A DNA stretch of 35,259 nt from Magnetospirillum molischianum DSM 120 (GTDB taxonomy: Bacteria; Pseudomonadota; Alphaproteobacteria; Rhodospirillales; Magnetospirillaceae). The translations under genes were made by a program, and so were the position numbers. The DNA lies in assembly GCF_000294655.1 (NCBI RefSeq), contig NZ_CAHP01000022.1, positions 30,729-65,987 of the forward strand, written 5' to 3'. Of this stretch, positions 16,224 through 25,601 are shown piece by piece; the stretch's first letter is position 1; every line of letters starts with the position of its first letter. The notes beneath the pieces are model-generated. The model saw only the letters and a program-made list of their open reading frames with translations, searched no databases and was not told the DNA's origin.

Positions 16224-17783
16224 ATGGTCGGACTTCCCCTCCCCCGGCTTCTCTTAGCCATCGTTGCGGCCGTTACCTTGTTGGGTGGCGTCGGTGGGCT
16301 TGTCGCCATTTCGTGGCTTGACCACAACGCCACCGAGGCCGAATCCAGCGACCGGCTCCGGCTATCGTCTCGGTTGGCTGAGAGTCATGTCCGCGCTCTG
16401 CATCAGGCCGGGCAGGAGGTTCTCGCTCGTATCGGCGAGTATTATATCTATCGTCCAGGCGGGGCCGGGGTGCGGCCCTGGCTGGCGACTCTGGTCGAGG
16501 ATGCGCCCTATATCGACGCGGTGCGGATACAGAATCTTAGCGGCGAGACTATCCTTTCGACCGACGATGCCGCGCCGCTGACCGAAACCGAGTTGGCCGA
16601 CATTCGTACTGCTTTGTCGCAGCCGGGGCGAACGGTAATCGGTATCTTGTCGTCCGAAGCCCAGTTGGGGGGGCATGCCATCGTGCTGACCCGCGCCTTT
16701 TCCGCTCCATCCGGGGCCGTATTGGGAGTAGCGCGGATTCTGGTGTCTATCTCCTATTTCAACGATCTCTATCGTGATCTCATCCCGCCGCCGGGGGCGA
16801 TTTTTTCCGTTCTGCGCCGCGACGGACTACTGATCGCGCGCTATCCGATGCCACCCAATTCGCCGCGCCTCGATTCTGCGGCCCATCCCTTCACCAAATT
16901 CGCCGAGGCTTCGGAAGGGGTCTACCAGGCGGTGTCGGTGGTCGATGGTTCCAATCGGTTGTTGTCTTATCGCGTTCTGCCCGATCTCGATCTGGTGGTG
17001 GCCGCCGGGCTGTTGACCGATACCGTGTTCCAGGACTGGGAGGTGCGGACCCAGCACGCCACCTTCTTGGTGTCGCTGGCTCTGCTGCTGATGTTGGGGC
17101 TGACGGCGTTGGCGGACAGAAGCATGCGCAAGGAATTCCTTCTATCGCGCTCGGATAAGGAAAACGCAGACAATTTGGCGGCTGCTCTGGCCGACAAGGA
17201 TGTGTTGTTCCAGGAAGTCCATCACCGGGTTAAAAACAATCTTCAGGTGATCTCTAGCTTGTTGACGATGCAGTCTCTTCATGTTCGCGATGAGGTCGCC
17301 CGCAACACATTGAAGGACGCGCTGGACCGCATCCACTCAATGGGGCTGGTTCATCAAACTCTGTACGAACGCAATCTGGCTGCCAATGTCGATCTTGGCG
17401 CTTATTTTGGGCGGTTGGCGGAGGGATTGGCGAGCAGCTACGGCTCGGGGAAGGGAGGGGTTACGGTTCAGGTCGATGCCAGCGGAACCCTGGAGCTTGA
17501 ACGGGCAGTGCCGTTGGGGATGCTGGCCAACGAAGTGTTATCGAATGCGTTGAAGCATGCTTTTGCCGATGGTCGTCATGGCAACGTCTACATGTCGCTA
17601 CATTGTGAGGACGGGCGCTGGCGGCTGGTGGTGCGAGACGATGGCTCTGGGATTGCCCCCGAGCCGGGGCGCGGCATCGGGTTCGGATTGATCCGGGCTT
17701 TATCGCGGCAATTAGGCGGCTCGGTCCAGTTTTCCGCTGCGTCGGGCGGCGGCACGATGGTGGTGGTCGATTTCCCCGCCTGA
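16224..17783 (+). CDS. HisKA_2-family sensor histidine kinase
   Basis: A 519-residue membrane kinase. The first membrane helix is at about 8-30 and a periplasmic cache/PDC-like sensor spans about 40-270. A second helix follows near 278-296. The HisKA_2 dimerization domain contains EVHHRVKNNLQVISSLL, with phospho-acceptor His at about 333. The HATPase domain has NEVLSNALKHAF (N-box), DDGSGIAPE and GIGFGL. It starts 32 bases after cobT on the same strand. No response regulator lies nearby. In alphaproteobacteria such kinases often feed PhyR-type or single-domain receivers; the signal here is unknown. Confidence 0.92.
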   Translation: MVGLPLPRLLLAIVAAVTLLGGVGGLVAISWLDHNATEAESSDRLRLSSRLAESHVRALHQAGQEVLARIGEYYIYRPGGAGVRPWLATLVEDAPYIDAVRIQNLSGETILSTDDAAPLTETELADIRTALSQPGRTVIGILSSEAQLGGHAIVLTRAFSAPSGAVLGVARILVSISYFNDLYRDLIPPPGAIFSVLRRDGLLIARYPMPPNSPRLDSAAHPFTKFAEASEGVYQAVSVVDGSNRLLSYRVLPDLDLVVAAGLLTDTVFQDWEVRTQHATFLVSLALLLMLGLTALADRSMRKEFLLSRSDKENADNLAAALADKDVLFQEVHHRVKNNLQVISSLLTMQSLHVRDEVARNTLKDALDRIHSMGLVHQTLYERNLAANVDLGAYFGRLAEGLASSYGSGKGGVTVQVDASGTLELERAVPLGMLANEVLSNALKHAFADGRHGNVYMSLHCEDGRWRLVVRDDGSGIAPEPGRGIGFGLIRALSRQLGGSVQFSAASGGGTMVVVDFPA

Positions 17784-17879
17784 TGTAATTAATAATTTTA
17801 TGTCAAAAAAGTTGATCTAAAAGACGTCAACGTCTAGCATCAGTTTCTTAATGGATAGTTGTTGTGGCGCGAGGAACAG

Positions 17880-18140
17880 ATGAAGGTTTCTGAGTTTGAG
17901 CAAAAAGTTTGGGAGCTTGATGGCATCCGGATTATTTTGCGCGCAGATTCTAATGATGAAGTTGGTGAGTATGAGAGGGTTCGTGCCGTCGCCCAAAGCT
18001 CATCGATCGCAGAATTTATTGAGAATAGAGTAAAAAAACATATTGGTGACGTGGATGTAGTCGTTGTTGATGGCCGCGGCACAATTCCAAGAAGAAACTC
18101 ATTGGTTAGTACTATTCGGGAAACCTACAATCGAGAATGA
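17880..18140 (+). CDS. Orphan 86-residue protein of unknown function in an AT-rich patch
   Basis: I do not recognise this protein. ATG 17880 has GAGGA at 17871-17875, which is why it is chosen over an upstream TTG at 17859. The product is soluble and charged, without signal peptide, membrane helix or cysteine. The N-terminal 25 residues alternate hydrophobic and charged (WELDGIRIILRAD), then come a helix (SIAEFIENRVKKH), a strand (DVDVVVVDGRG) and a basic end. Base composition is clearly more AT-rich than its neighbours (AAAAAA, TTATT), including the leader 17784-17879. This suggests later acquisition. It could be regulatory, but nothing proves it. Confidence 0.6.
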   Translation: MKVSEFEQKVWELDGIRIILRADSNDEVGEYERVRAVAQSSSIAEFIENRVKKHIGDVDVVVVDGRGTIPRRNSLVSTIRETYNRE

Positions 18141-18148
18141 GGCGGTTC

Positions 18149-18164
18149 GAACAATTTTTTGTTC
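18149..18164. terminator. Small AT-rich hairpin after the 86-residue gene
   Basis: GAACAA (18149-18154) pairs with TTGTTC (18159-18164) over four T. It sits nine bases after the stop at 18140. The stem is only six pairs and no external T run follows, so termination is a weak inference. Confidence 0.35.
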
Positions 18165-18170
18165 CATGAG

Positions 18171-18258
18171 CCTCACCCCAACCCCGCAAGGAGCCTGCGG
18201 CCCTTTGACCCGCCTTCACGGGATCGGGTTCCAAGGGCCATGCCCTTGGCGGGTGAGG
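18171..18258. repeat. REP-like palindromic element between convergent genes
   Basis: CCTCACCC at 18171-18178 is the exact inverse of GGGTGAGG at 18251-18258. Inside, CCAAGGGC (18231-18238) and GCCCTTGG (18242-18249) form a perfect 8-pair stem over a CAT loop. The layout, GC-rich and in an intergenic gap facing glnD's stop, is that of dispersed REP/BIME elements in related genomes. It may also serve as a terminator for glnD. No transposase is nearby. Confidence 0.6.
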
Positions 18259-18288
18259 GCAGAGCCCACGTACCCCCTTTTTCCTTCG

Positions 18289-21063
18289 CTACTCTGCCGC
18301 TCGCGTTTTCGGGTCGGTGCTGTTCTGTTCCTTCAAGGCTGCCAGTAAGGTGACGCGGATTCGCTCCAGCTTGCGCTCGTGTTCGACCTTATGGCCGAAC
18401 ACATCCTTGACATAAAAAACGTCAACGACCCGCTCGCCATAGGTCGAGATGTGGGCGGATGAGATTTGCAGACCCAACTGGGTCATCGCCGAGGTGATGT
18501 CGTACAGCAGTCCCGGCCGATCACGACCGTTGATCTCGATCACGGTGTGCGAGCGAGACGGCTTGTTATCGACCAGAACGCGCGGCGGGACCTTGAAGAC
18601 GTGGGCGCGGCTGGGCAGGTTGCCTTTGCGGGAAGCTAGTTCCTGGGCCAGACGCAGGCGACCGGACAAAACCTGTTCGATGGTGTTGGCCAGACGGTTC
18701 AACTTGGCCGGGCTGTCGAACGGTGCGCCCTCGGAATCCTGAACGAAAAAGGTGTCGAGCGCCATTCCGTTGGTCAGGGTGATGATCTTGGCATCGACGA
18801 TGTTGGCTCCCGATACCGCCATCGCTCCGGCGATTTGCGAGAACAGGCCGGGATGGTCGCCGGTATAGACCACCATTTCGGTGACGGCGCGCTGGGCATC
18901 GACCCGAGGCTCAACCGTCAGTGGCGCGCCGGAATCCTCGGCCGCGCGCACCAGATGGGCATGACGGGACTGGGTGGCGGTATCGCAACCAGTCCAATAG
19001 CCGGGATAACCGCGGGCCAGATGAGTCTCGATGTCTGTCAGTGGCCAGCCCTGGCGCAGCAGTTCGACGCGCAATGCATCCTGGGCCGCCTTGACTCGCG
19101 TGGAGTGGGCCAGCCCAGCCAGTCCGCCCGTCATCACCTCCAGCGTCCGCTGATACAACTCGCGCAGCAGCCCGGCTTTCCAGGCGTTCCACACTGTCGG
19201 ACCGACCGCCCGAATATCGGCGACGGTCAGGCACAGCAGTAGCCGCAGACGTTCGGGCGATTGCACCAGGGCGACGAAATCCTGGATCGTCTTGGAATCG
19301 TCGATGTCGCGCTTAAAAGCAACGCGGGTGAAGGCCAGATGGTGGCGGACCAGCCACGAAACGGTTTCGGTTTCCTCGTCGGTCAGACCCAGGCGCGGGC
19401 CGAGCTTCAACGCAACGTCGGCTCCGATCTGAGAGTGGTCGCCGCCGCGTCCTTTGGCGATATCGTGCAGGAACGTCGCGACATAAAGCGCCTTGCGCGA
19501 ACTGATCTGGTGGATCACTTCCGAGGCGGCGGGGGCTTCCTCGGCCAGATCGCCGCTTTCGATCGAGTGGAGGATGCCCAGCGCCTGGAGGGTATGCTCA
19601 TCGACGGTGAAGACGTGGTACATGTCGTACTGCATCTGCGCCACCACCCGGCCGAAATCGGGTAGGAAGCGGCCCAGAACCCCGGCTTCGTTCATGTGGC
19701 GCAGCGCTACTTCGGGGTTCTTGCGCGAGGTCAGCATCTCGACGAACAGCCGGTTGGCGTTGGGATCGAAGCGTAGAGTCGATCCGATCCGCTTCAGGTT
19801 GCGGTGGATCAGTTCCAGCGCCCGAGGATGGATATCGACATCGTTTTCCAACGCGGCATGGAACAGCCGGATCATTGCGCCGGGATCGGTTTCGAACTGA
19901 TCGGGAGCGGCGACGTCAAGCCGTCCGCCTTCCTGAACGAAGCCGTCCAACATTGTCCGCCGTGAGAATAGTCGCCGGAACGGCAGACGCCGGGGCTTGC
20001 GCCGATGCCGCTCCTCGACCAGCGCGCAGACCAGCCGGGTCAGGTCGCCGACATCCTTGGCGATCAGGAAATAGTGCTTCATGAACCGCTCGACCCCGCG
20101 CGATCCGGCGCGATCGACATATTGCATCCGCTGGGCGATCTCCGGCTGAACGTCGAAGGTCAGCCGATCCTCGGGCCGATCGGTCAGGTAATGCAGGTGG
20201 CAGCGCACCGTCCACAGGAACGCCTGATCCTTGGCGAAATGGCTGGCGGCCTGGGCGCTGATAATGCCGGCTTCGGCCAGTTCGTCGATTCCCGCCACGC
20301 CGTACATGTCGCGGGCGATCCAGAACAGAGTGTGCAGATCGCGCAGTCCGCCCTTGCCCTCTTTGACGTTTGGCTCAAGCACATAGCGGGAATCGCCCAT
20401 CTGAGCATGGCGGGTATCGCGCTCGGTCAGCTTGGATTCGATGAACTCGACGCCGGAATTGGACATAACTTCGGCGCGATAGCGGTTCTGAAGCTCGGCG
20501 AATAGATCCTGGTCGCCCCACAGCCAGCGCATTTCCAACAGCGCGGTGCGAACGGTCAGATCTTCCTTGGCACCGCGGATGCATTCCTCGGCCGAGCGGG
20601 TCGATTGCCCAACTTTCAGCCCCAGATCCCACAGCATGTAGAGGATGAACTCGACCATCTGCTCGTGATAGGGCGTTCGCTTGTAGGGCAGCAAAAACAG
20701 CAGATCGACATCGGAATGTGGTGCCAGCTCACCCCGTCCATAGCCGCCCACCGCCACCAGGGTCATCGTTTCGCCCAGGGTGCGGACGCCGGGGGGAAAC
20801 TCGTTCTCGGCGGCGAAGTCGTGGATCAGCCGCACCAACTGGTCGATCAGAAAACAGCTTTCGCGGACTGTCAGCGAGCCGTCGCCGCTCTGGTCAAAGC
20901 GGCGACGAATCTCGGCCCGTCCTTCGGCCAAGACCTGCTTGAACAGGTCAAGAACCCGGCTGCGGCGGCGATTGCGGGGCAGGTCGTCCAGAGCCAACGC
21001 CCCAAGCCGGGCAAGGACCGAGCGGCGGTTGATGATAGCGCGCTGAGAGGTGATACGGGGCAT
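18289..21063 (-). CDS. glnD: Bifunctional PII uridylyltransferase/uridylyl-removing enzyme
   Basis: A 924-residue nitrogen sensor that adds UMP to PII proteins when glutamine is low and removes it when glutamine is high. The nucleotidyltransferase site is GGYGRGELAPHSDVDLLFL (about 109-127). A GlnD helical region and an HD phosphohydrolase domain (HDIAKGRGGDHS) follow. Two C-terminal ACT domains complete it; they are recognisable by the repeated pattern DHPGLFSQIAGAM and DRPGLLYDITSAM and sense glutamine. All domains are complete and the length is normal. ATG 21063 is used; the ribosome site is weak. It lies 23 bases from the preceding GGDEF-EAL gene on the same strand. Confidence 0.97.
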   Translation of the reverse strand: MPRITSQRAIINRRSVLARLGALALDDLPRNRRRSRVLDLFKQVLAEGRAEIRRRFDQSGDGSLTVRESCFLIDQLVRLIHDFAAENEFPPGVRTLGETMTLVAVGGYGRGELAPHSDVDLLFLLPYKRTPYHEQMVEFILYMLWDLGLKVGQSTRSAEECIRGAKEDLTVRTALLEMRWLWGDQDLFAELQNRYRAEVMSNSGVEFIESKLTERDTRHAQMGDSRYVLEPNVKEGKGGLRDLHTLFWIARDMYGVAGIDELAEAGIISAQAASHFAKDQAFLWTVRCHLHYLTDRPEDRLTFDVQPEIAQRMQYVDRAGSRGVERFMKHYFLIAKDVGDLTRLVCALVEERHRRKPRRLPFRRLFSRRTMLDGFVQEGGRLDVAAPDQFETDPGAMIRLFHAALENDVDIHPRALELIHRNLKRIGSTLRFDPNANRLFVEMLTSRKNPEVALRHMNEAGVLGRFLPDFGRVVAQMQYDMYHVFTVDEHTLQALGILHSIESGDLAEEAPAASEVIHQISSRKALYVATFLHDIAKGRGGDHSQIGADVALKLGPRLGLTDEETETVSWLVRHHLAFTRVAFKRDIDDSKTIQDFVALVQSPERLRLLLCLTVADIRAVGPTVWNAWKAGLLRELYQRTLEVMTGGLAGLAHSTRVKAAQDALRVELLRQGWPLTDIETHLARGYPGYWTGCDTATQSRHAHLVRAAEDSGAPLTVEPRVDAQRAVTEMVVYTGDHPGLFSQIAGAMAVSGANIVDAKIITLTNGMALDTFFVQDSEGAPFDSPAKLNRLANTIEQVLSGRLRLAQELASRKGNLPSRAHVFKVPPRVLVDNKPSRSHTVIEINGRDRPGLLYDITSAMTQLGLQISSAHISTYGERVVDVFYVKDVFGHKVEHERKLERIRVTLLAALKEQNSTDPKTRAAE

Positions 21064-21086
21064 GGCGGTGACATTTCGTCAGGGTA

Positions 21087-23468
21087 TTAACGGACCAGTA
21101 TAGGAATCGCCGTGCCCCGGTCGCTAGCCGAATCGGAGGCCGAGGGGGAATGAGCGCGAACGAAAGCGATGAAATCGTCAATGGGCATCGGCCGGGCGAT
21201 CAGATATCCCTGGATTTCGTCGCAATGGAAGAGGCGCAGCCGGTCGAGCATTTCCTGGTCCTCGACTCCCTCGGCGATCGTGCGCAGGTTCAGGCTGTGC
21301 GCCATCTGGATGATGGTGCGGATGATCGCGGCGTCGTCAGGATCGCTGGCCAGATCGCGGACGAAGGATTTGTCGATCTTCAGCTTATCGACCTTAAATC
21401 GCTTCAGGTAACTGAGGCTGGAATAGCCGGTGCCGAAATCGTCGATTGCCAGTTTCAGCCCCAGCGACTTTAGCTGGAACACGGTGGCCAGCACCTCCTC
21501 GACATCCTTGATCAGGATCGATTCCGTCAGTTCGAGTTCCAGGCAGGTTGGATCGAGGCCAAATTCGGCCAGGGCGTCGGTGACGGTTTGCTTCAGGTTG
21601 CCGCGCTTGAATTGCAGCGCCGACAGATTGACCGCCACCGTCACGCCGGCCAGTCCCTCCTTCTGCCATGCCGCCGCGCGACGACAGGCTTCGCGCAGGA
21701 CCCATTCGCCGATGGGAACGATCAGCCCGGATTCTTCGGCCACCGGGATAAAGCGGTCGGGTGAGACGCGGCCCAGTTCGGGATGGTTCCAGCGAATCAG
21801 CGCCTCAGCTCCGATCACCCGACCACTGGCCAGATCGATTTGCGGCTGGAAATGCAGCTCGAATTCATCATGGTCGAGGGCGTTGCGGAGGCCGTTGCGC
21901 ATTCGCAACAATTCCGCGACCCCGACATTCATCCGCTCATCGAAGAAGCGGTAGGTGTTCCGTCCTTCTTCCTTGGCGTGATACATCGCCGTATCGGCTT
22001 TTTTCAGCAGGGTGGCAAAATCGGTTCCGTCGCCAGGATAAACCGCGATCCCGATCGAAGCGGTGGTCAGCAGAGTCTGGTTCTGGATATCGAACGGTTG
22101 GGCAATTTGTGCCAGGATTTTGCCGGCGGTGGTGCTGATCGCATCGCTGGTGCGCGGGCCGGTCAGCACGATCAGGAACTCGTCGCCGCCATGGCGAGAT
22201 ATAGTGTCGGTATCGCGCACGCAATTGCTCAACCGTTCGGCCACCGCGCGGATCAGGTCGTCGCCGCAGGAATGGCCCAACGAATCGTTGACGCCCTTGA
22301 AGCTGTCGAGGTCAAGGAACAGCAAAGCCGCCATCGTTCGGTCGCGCTGGGCATGGGCGGCGGCCTGGGTCATCCGGTCTTGGGCCAACAGGCGATTGGG
22401 CAGGCCGGTCAGGGAATCGTGATAGGCCAGATGCTCGATTTTCTGCTCAGCTGTTTTTCGTTCGGTTATGTTTTCGAAGATAATCGCCAGTAAACCGTCC
22501 TCGGTCATGAAAAAAGATGAGACGAACCAGATGTTAAGTGCGCTGAAATAGCCCTCGTGTTTTTCCGGCTGGCCGGTTTCGGCGACACGAACTCCCATCT
22601 CATAGATTTCTGCGTCTGTTTCCTTGATGGTCGGAAACATTTCGGATACCAGCTTTCCGGTTACATTTTTAAGCCCGGTCTGTACTTCAAAGCTGGGATT
22701 GGTGAACAGATAGCGGAAATCGACCGGGCGGCCGTTCTCGCGGATCACTTCGTAAGACGCAAAGCCGCTCAGCATATTCTCGAACATCGAGCGATAACGC
22801 GCCTCGCTGCGCCGCAGGGCTTCGCTGGCCATCAACAATTCTGTGATGTCGCGGGAAACGCCGATTATGCCGACCACCCGGTTCGATGTGTCGAGCAGGG
22901 GAGCCTTGGTGACCGAAAACGTGCGCACTCCCAATCGGGTGGTCAGGGTTCGGTCGTAGGTTTCGATCCGCCGCTCCGCCATCATCTTGCGGTCGATTTC
23001 CATCAATTCCGCCGCCTCGTCCGCCGGGAACAGCACATGGTCGTCCCGCCCGATCACATCGTCGGCGGTGCGGTTCAGCATCCGCTCTGCGGCGCTGTTG
23101 AACAGAAGATAACGTCCGCACTCATCCTTGACGTAAATCGCTTGCGAAGCTTGCTCCGAGATGGCCTGAAGGCGGCGGGCGAGTCGCGCCATACTTGAAG
23201 CCCGGTCTCGGGGTGTTTCGGTCGCCATGGTGCGGCGAAGCAGCGCGGCCAGAATCAGGGTGGAGACAGCGACAAAGGCCAGCCCTTTAGTTAGCCCCGA
23301 TATTCCGCCGGTAAGGTTTGCAAACACACCCTCGGTTAGTCCGAACCAAGCTGCGGCAGCGACCCCGTATATGGTAACAACCCGGATCGACCCGCTTGGG
23401 TCGGAGGGGGCTACGGACGGAAGCGGAGGGTCCTGAGCCGTAACGTGGCTCTGCTTATAGTCTGGCAT
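21087..23468 (-). CDS. Membrane PAS-PAS-GGDEF-EAL cyclic-di-GMP enzyme
   Basis: A 793-residue protein with two membrane helices near 31-50 and 60-78. A first PAS lies at about 98-212 and a second at about 220-335. The GGDEF domain (about 340-510) has an intact GGDEF at 427-431 and the inhibitory I-site RDTD at 418-421. The EAL domain (about 520-775) keeps EAL at 555-557, DDFGTGYSS and the AEGVE motif. Both diguanylate cyclase and phosphodiesterase sites therefore look functional. The signal sensed by the PAS domains is unknown. ATG 23468 faces takQ across a 108-base divergent gap. It lies just upstream of glnD, and cotranscription is possible. Confidence 0.94.
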   Translation of the reverse strand: MPDYKQSHVTAQDPPLPSVAPSDPSGSIRVVTIYGVAAAAWFGLTEGVFANLTGGISGLTKGLAFVAVSTLILAALLRRTMATETPRDRASSMARLARRLQAISEQASQAIYVKDECGRYLLFNSAAERMLNRTADDVIGRDDHVLFPADEAAELMEIDRKMMAERRIETYDRTLTTRLGVRTFSVTKAPLLDTSNRVVGIIGVSRDITELLMASEALRRSEARYRSMFENMLSGFASYEVIRENGRPVDFRYLFTNPSFEVQTGLKNVTGKLVSEMFPTIKETDAEIYEMGVRVAETGQPEKHEGYFSALNIWFVSSFFMTEDGLLAIIFENITERKTAEQKIEHLAYHDSLTGLPNRLLAQDRMTQAAAHAQRDRTMAALLFLDLDSFKGVNDSLGHSCGDDLIRAVAERLSNCVRDTDTISRHGGDEFLIVLTGPRTSDAISTTAGKILAQIAQPFDIQNQTLLTTASIGIAVYPGDGTDFATLLKKADTAMYHAKEEGRNTYRFFDERMNVGVAELLRMRNGLRNALDHDEFELHFQPQIDLASGRVIGAEALIRWNHPELGRVSPDRFIPVAEESGLIVPIGEWVLREACRRAAAWQKEGLAGVTVAVNLSALQFKRGNLKQTVTDALAEFGLDPTCLELELTESILIKDVEEVLATVFQLKSLGLKLAIDDFGTGYSSLSYLKRFKVDKLKIDKSFVRDLASDPDDAAIIRTIIQMAHSLNLRTIAEGVEDQEMLDRLRLFHCDEIQGYLIARPMPIDDFIAFVRAHSPSASDSASDRGTAIPILVR

Positions 23469-23576
23469 CAGCCTCTCGCAAGCAGGGGCTAAAAACGATA
23501 GCCTGTGCCGCGCCGGGGATAAAGCCCCGACTGGGCACGCGGTATCTTTTAGTTGCCGCTCGGGGAGATTTATCCG

Positions 23577-24140
23577 TTGAAAGTGCTTTTGTCATTCAGC
23601 GCATTGATCGATGGTGTCAATGCACGGGTAGGAAACAGCGTTCGCTGGTTAATTCTAGCGATGGTCGTGATTTGTACCGCGACCGCAATAATGCGTTATT
23701 TGTTCAGTGTCGGCTCGAATGCCTGGCTTGAAATACAATGGTATCTGTTTGCGGCGGTCTTCCTGCTGGGGGCGGGAGATACATTGCGACGCAACGAGCA
23801 TATCCGTATCGATGTCATTGCCCAACGTCTGTCGCGACGGACCCAGGCCTGGATTGATATCGTCGGGACCGTGCTGTTTCTGGCACCGCTGGCAGTCATC
23901 ATCATCGTGTTGTCCTGGCCGATGGTGATGGCGTCGCTGGCGCAGGGTGAATTGTCGAGCGATGCTGGCGGGCTGCTGCGCTGGCCGGTCAAGCTGCTGA
24001 TCCCGGTCGGTTTCGGGTTGCTGCTGTTGCAAGGGCTGTCGGAACTGATCAAAAAGGCGGCGTTTCTGACCGGGCGGATTCCCGATCCGGCCGAGACCGC
24101 TCCGCCCGGTCTCGATCCCAAGGCGGGAGGCGTGCTGTGA
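23577..24140 (+). CDS. takQ: TRAP transporter small permease (TakQ/DctQ type)
   Basis: A 187-residue integral membrane subunit with four hydrophobic helices: about 17-36, 49-66, 90-115 and 130-150. The family pattern W...QWYLFAAVFLLGAGDTLRRNEHIRIDV is clear. With the large permease it forms the membrane part of a sodium-driven tripartite uptake system. I start at TTG 23577 (LKVLLSF...) because GGGGAG lies nine bases upstream; TTG 23553 would add eight residues without a ribosome site. The last four bases overlap takM. The Tak assignment rests on the substrate-binding gene at 25651-26739. Confidence 0.88.
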   Translation: MKVLLSFSALIDGVNARVGNSVRWLILAMVVICTATAIMRYLFSVGSNAWLEIQWYLFAAVFLLGAGDTLRRNEHIRIDVIAQRLSRRTQAWIDIVGTVLFLAPLAVIIIVLSWPMVMASLAQGELSSDAGGLLRWPVKLLIPVGFGLLLLQGLSELIKKAAFLTGRIPDPAETAPPGLDPKAGGVL

Positions 24141-25588
24141 CCGCCTTTATCATCGCCAATATCGCCCCGCTGATGTTTGCGTTCCTGGTGCTGTTCCTAC
24201 TGTTCGGCTATCCGGTCGCCTTCGCTCTTGCCGCCAATGGTATTCTGTTCGGCTTGATCGGAATCGAACTCGATCTGTTGACGCCATCGCTGTTCCAGGC
24301 GCTGCCCGAGCGGGTATTCGGGATCATGCGTAACGACACCTTGCTGGCGGTGCCGTTCTTCACCTTCATGGGGCTGATTCTGGAACGCAGCGGGATGGCC
24401 GAGGATCTGCTCGACACGATCGGCCAGTTGTTCGGACCGATTCGTGGCGGACTGGCCTATGCCGTGATCCTGGTGGGTGCGCTGCTGGCGGCGACCACCG
24501 GGGTGGTGGCTGCCTCGGTAATCTCGATGGGGCTGATTTCGCTGCCGATCATGCTGCGTTACGGCTATGACGCGCGGGTCGCGACTGGTGTGATTGCCGC
24601 CTCGGGAACGCTGGCCCAGATCATTCCGCCCTCGCTGGTTCTGATCATCATGGCCGATCAGTTGGGGCGCTCGGTCGGCGACATGTATCAGGGCGCGTTG
24701 GTGCCCGGTCTTCTTCTGACCGGATTGTATGCCGGGTATATCCTGCTGGTCAGCGTGGTGTTCCCCAAGGCGGTACCGGCCTTGCCGCTTTCCGCCCGAA
24801 ATCTTCATGGTCTGGCGCTGGTCGGGCGGGTCGTCACCTCCCTGTTGCCGCCGTTGGTGCTGATTTTTCTGGTGCTGGGCACGATCTTCCTGGGCATCGC
24901 CACCCCCACCGAGGGCGGCGCGATGGGAGCCGCCGGGGCCTTGGTTCTGGCCTTGATCCGGCGGAAACTAAGTTGGGCGCAATTGTCTCAGGCGATGGAG
25001 AGCACGGCGCGGCTGTCGTCCTTCGTGCTGTTCATCCTGATCGGTTCGACAGTGTTCGGTCTGGTGTTCCGGGCCGTCAACGGCGATTTGTGGGTCGAAC
25101 ACCTGCTGACCGCCTTGCCGGGTGGAGCCATCGGCTTCCTTGTCGTCACCAATCTGTTGATCTTTGTCCTCGCATTCTTCCTCGATTTCTTCGAGCTGGC
25201 CTTCATCCTGGTGCCGTTGTTGGTCCCGGTGGCCGATAAGCTGGGGATCGATCTGATCTGGTTCGGGGTGTTGCTGGCGGTCAACATGCAAACCTCGTTC
25301 ATGCATCCGCCGTTTGGTTTCGCCCTGTTCTTCCTGCGCAGCGTAGCGCCGCGCCGTGACACGATCGACCGCATCACCGGGCGGCTGATCCCCAAGGTGA
25401 CCACTGGCCAGATTTATTGGGGCGCAGTGCCGTTCGTGCTGATTCAGCTGGTGATGGTCGCTCTGGTGATTACCTTTCCCGATCTGGTGCGGGGGTCGAT
25501 CGATACGGCCCACACGATAGATGCTTCGAAGGTACAGATCGAGGTGCAGCAGGAAGATTACGGCGGCAGTCCCGCCGAATCGCCGTAA
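24137..25588 (+). CDS. takM: TRAP transporter large permease (TakM/DctM type)
   Basis: A 483-residue DctM-family permease, the ion-coupled transport subunit. Multiple hydrophobic helices cover the whole length. Family signatures include the FFTFMGLILERSGMAEDLL stretch, TGVVAASVISMGLISLPIML and SGTLAQIIPPSLVLIIMADQ, and the later IATPTEGGAMGAAGAL. GTG 24137 overlaps the takQ stop as GTGA, showing translational coupling. A C-terminal hydrophilic tail of about 30 residues follows the last helix. The stop is 13 bases before a strong hairpin. Confidence 0.93.
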   Translation: MTAFIIANIAPLMFAFLVLFLLFGYPVAFALAANGILFGLIGIELDLLTPSLFQALPERVFGIMRNDTLLAVPFFTFMGLILERSGMAEDLLDTIGQLFGPIRGGLAYAVILVGALLAATTGVVAASVISMGLISLPIMLRYGYDARVATGVIAASGTLAQIIPPSLVLIIMADQLGRSVGDMYQGALVPGLLLTGLYAGYILLVSVVFPKAVPALPLSARNLHGLALVGRVVTSLLPPLVLIFLVLGTIFLGIATPTEGGAMGAAGALVLALIRRKLSWAQLSQAMESTARLSSFVLFILIGSTVFGLVFRAVNGDLWVEHLLTALPGGAIGFLVVTNLLIFVLAFFLDFFELAFILVPLLVPVADKLGIDLIWFGVLLAVNMQTSFMHPPFGFALFFLRSVAPRRDTIDRITGRLIPKVTTGQIYWGAVPFVLIQLVMVALVITFPDLVRGSIDTAHTIDASKVQIEVQQEDYGGSPAESP

Positions 25589-25601
25589 GGTCGGTCGAAG
25601 A

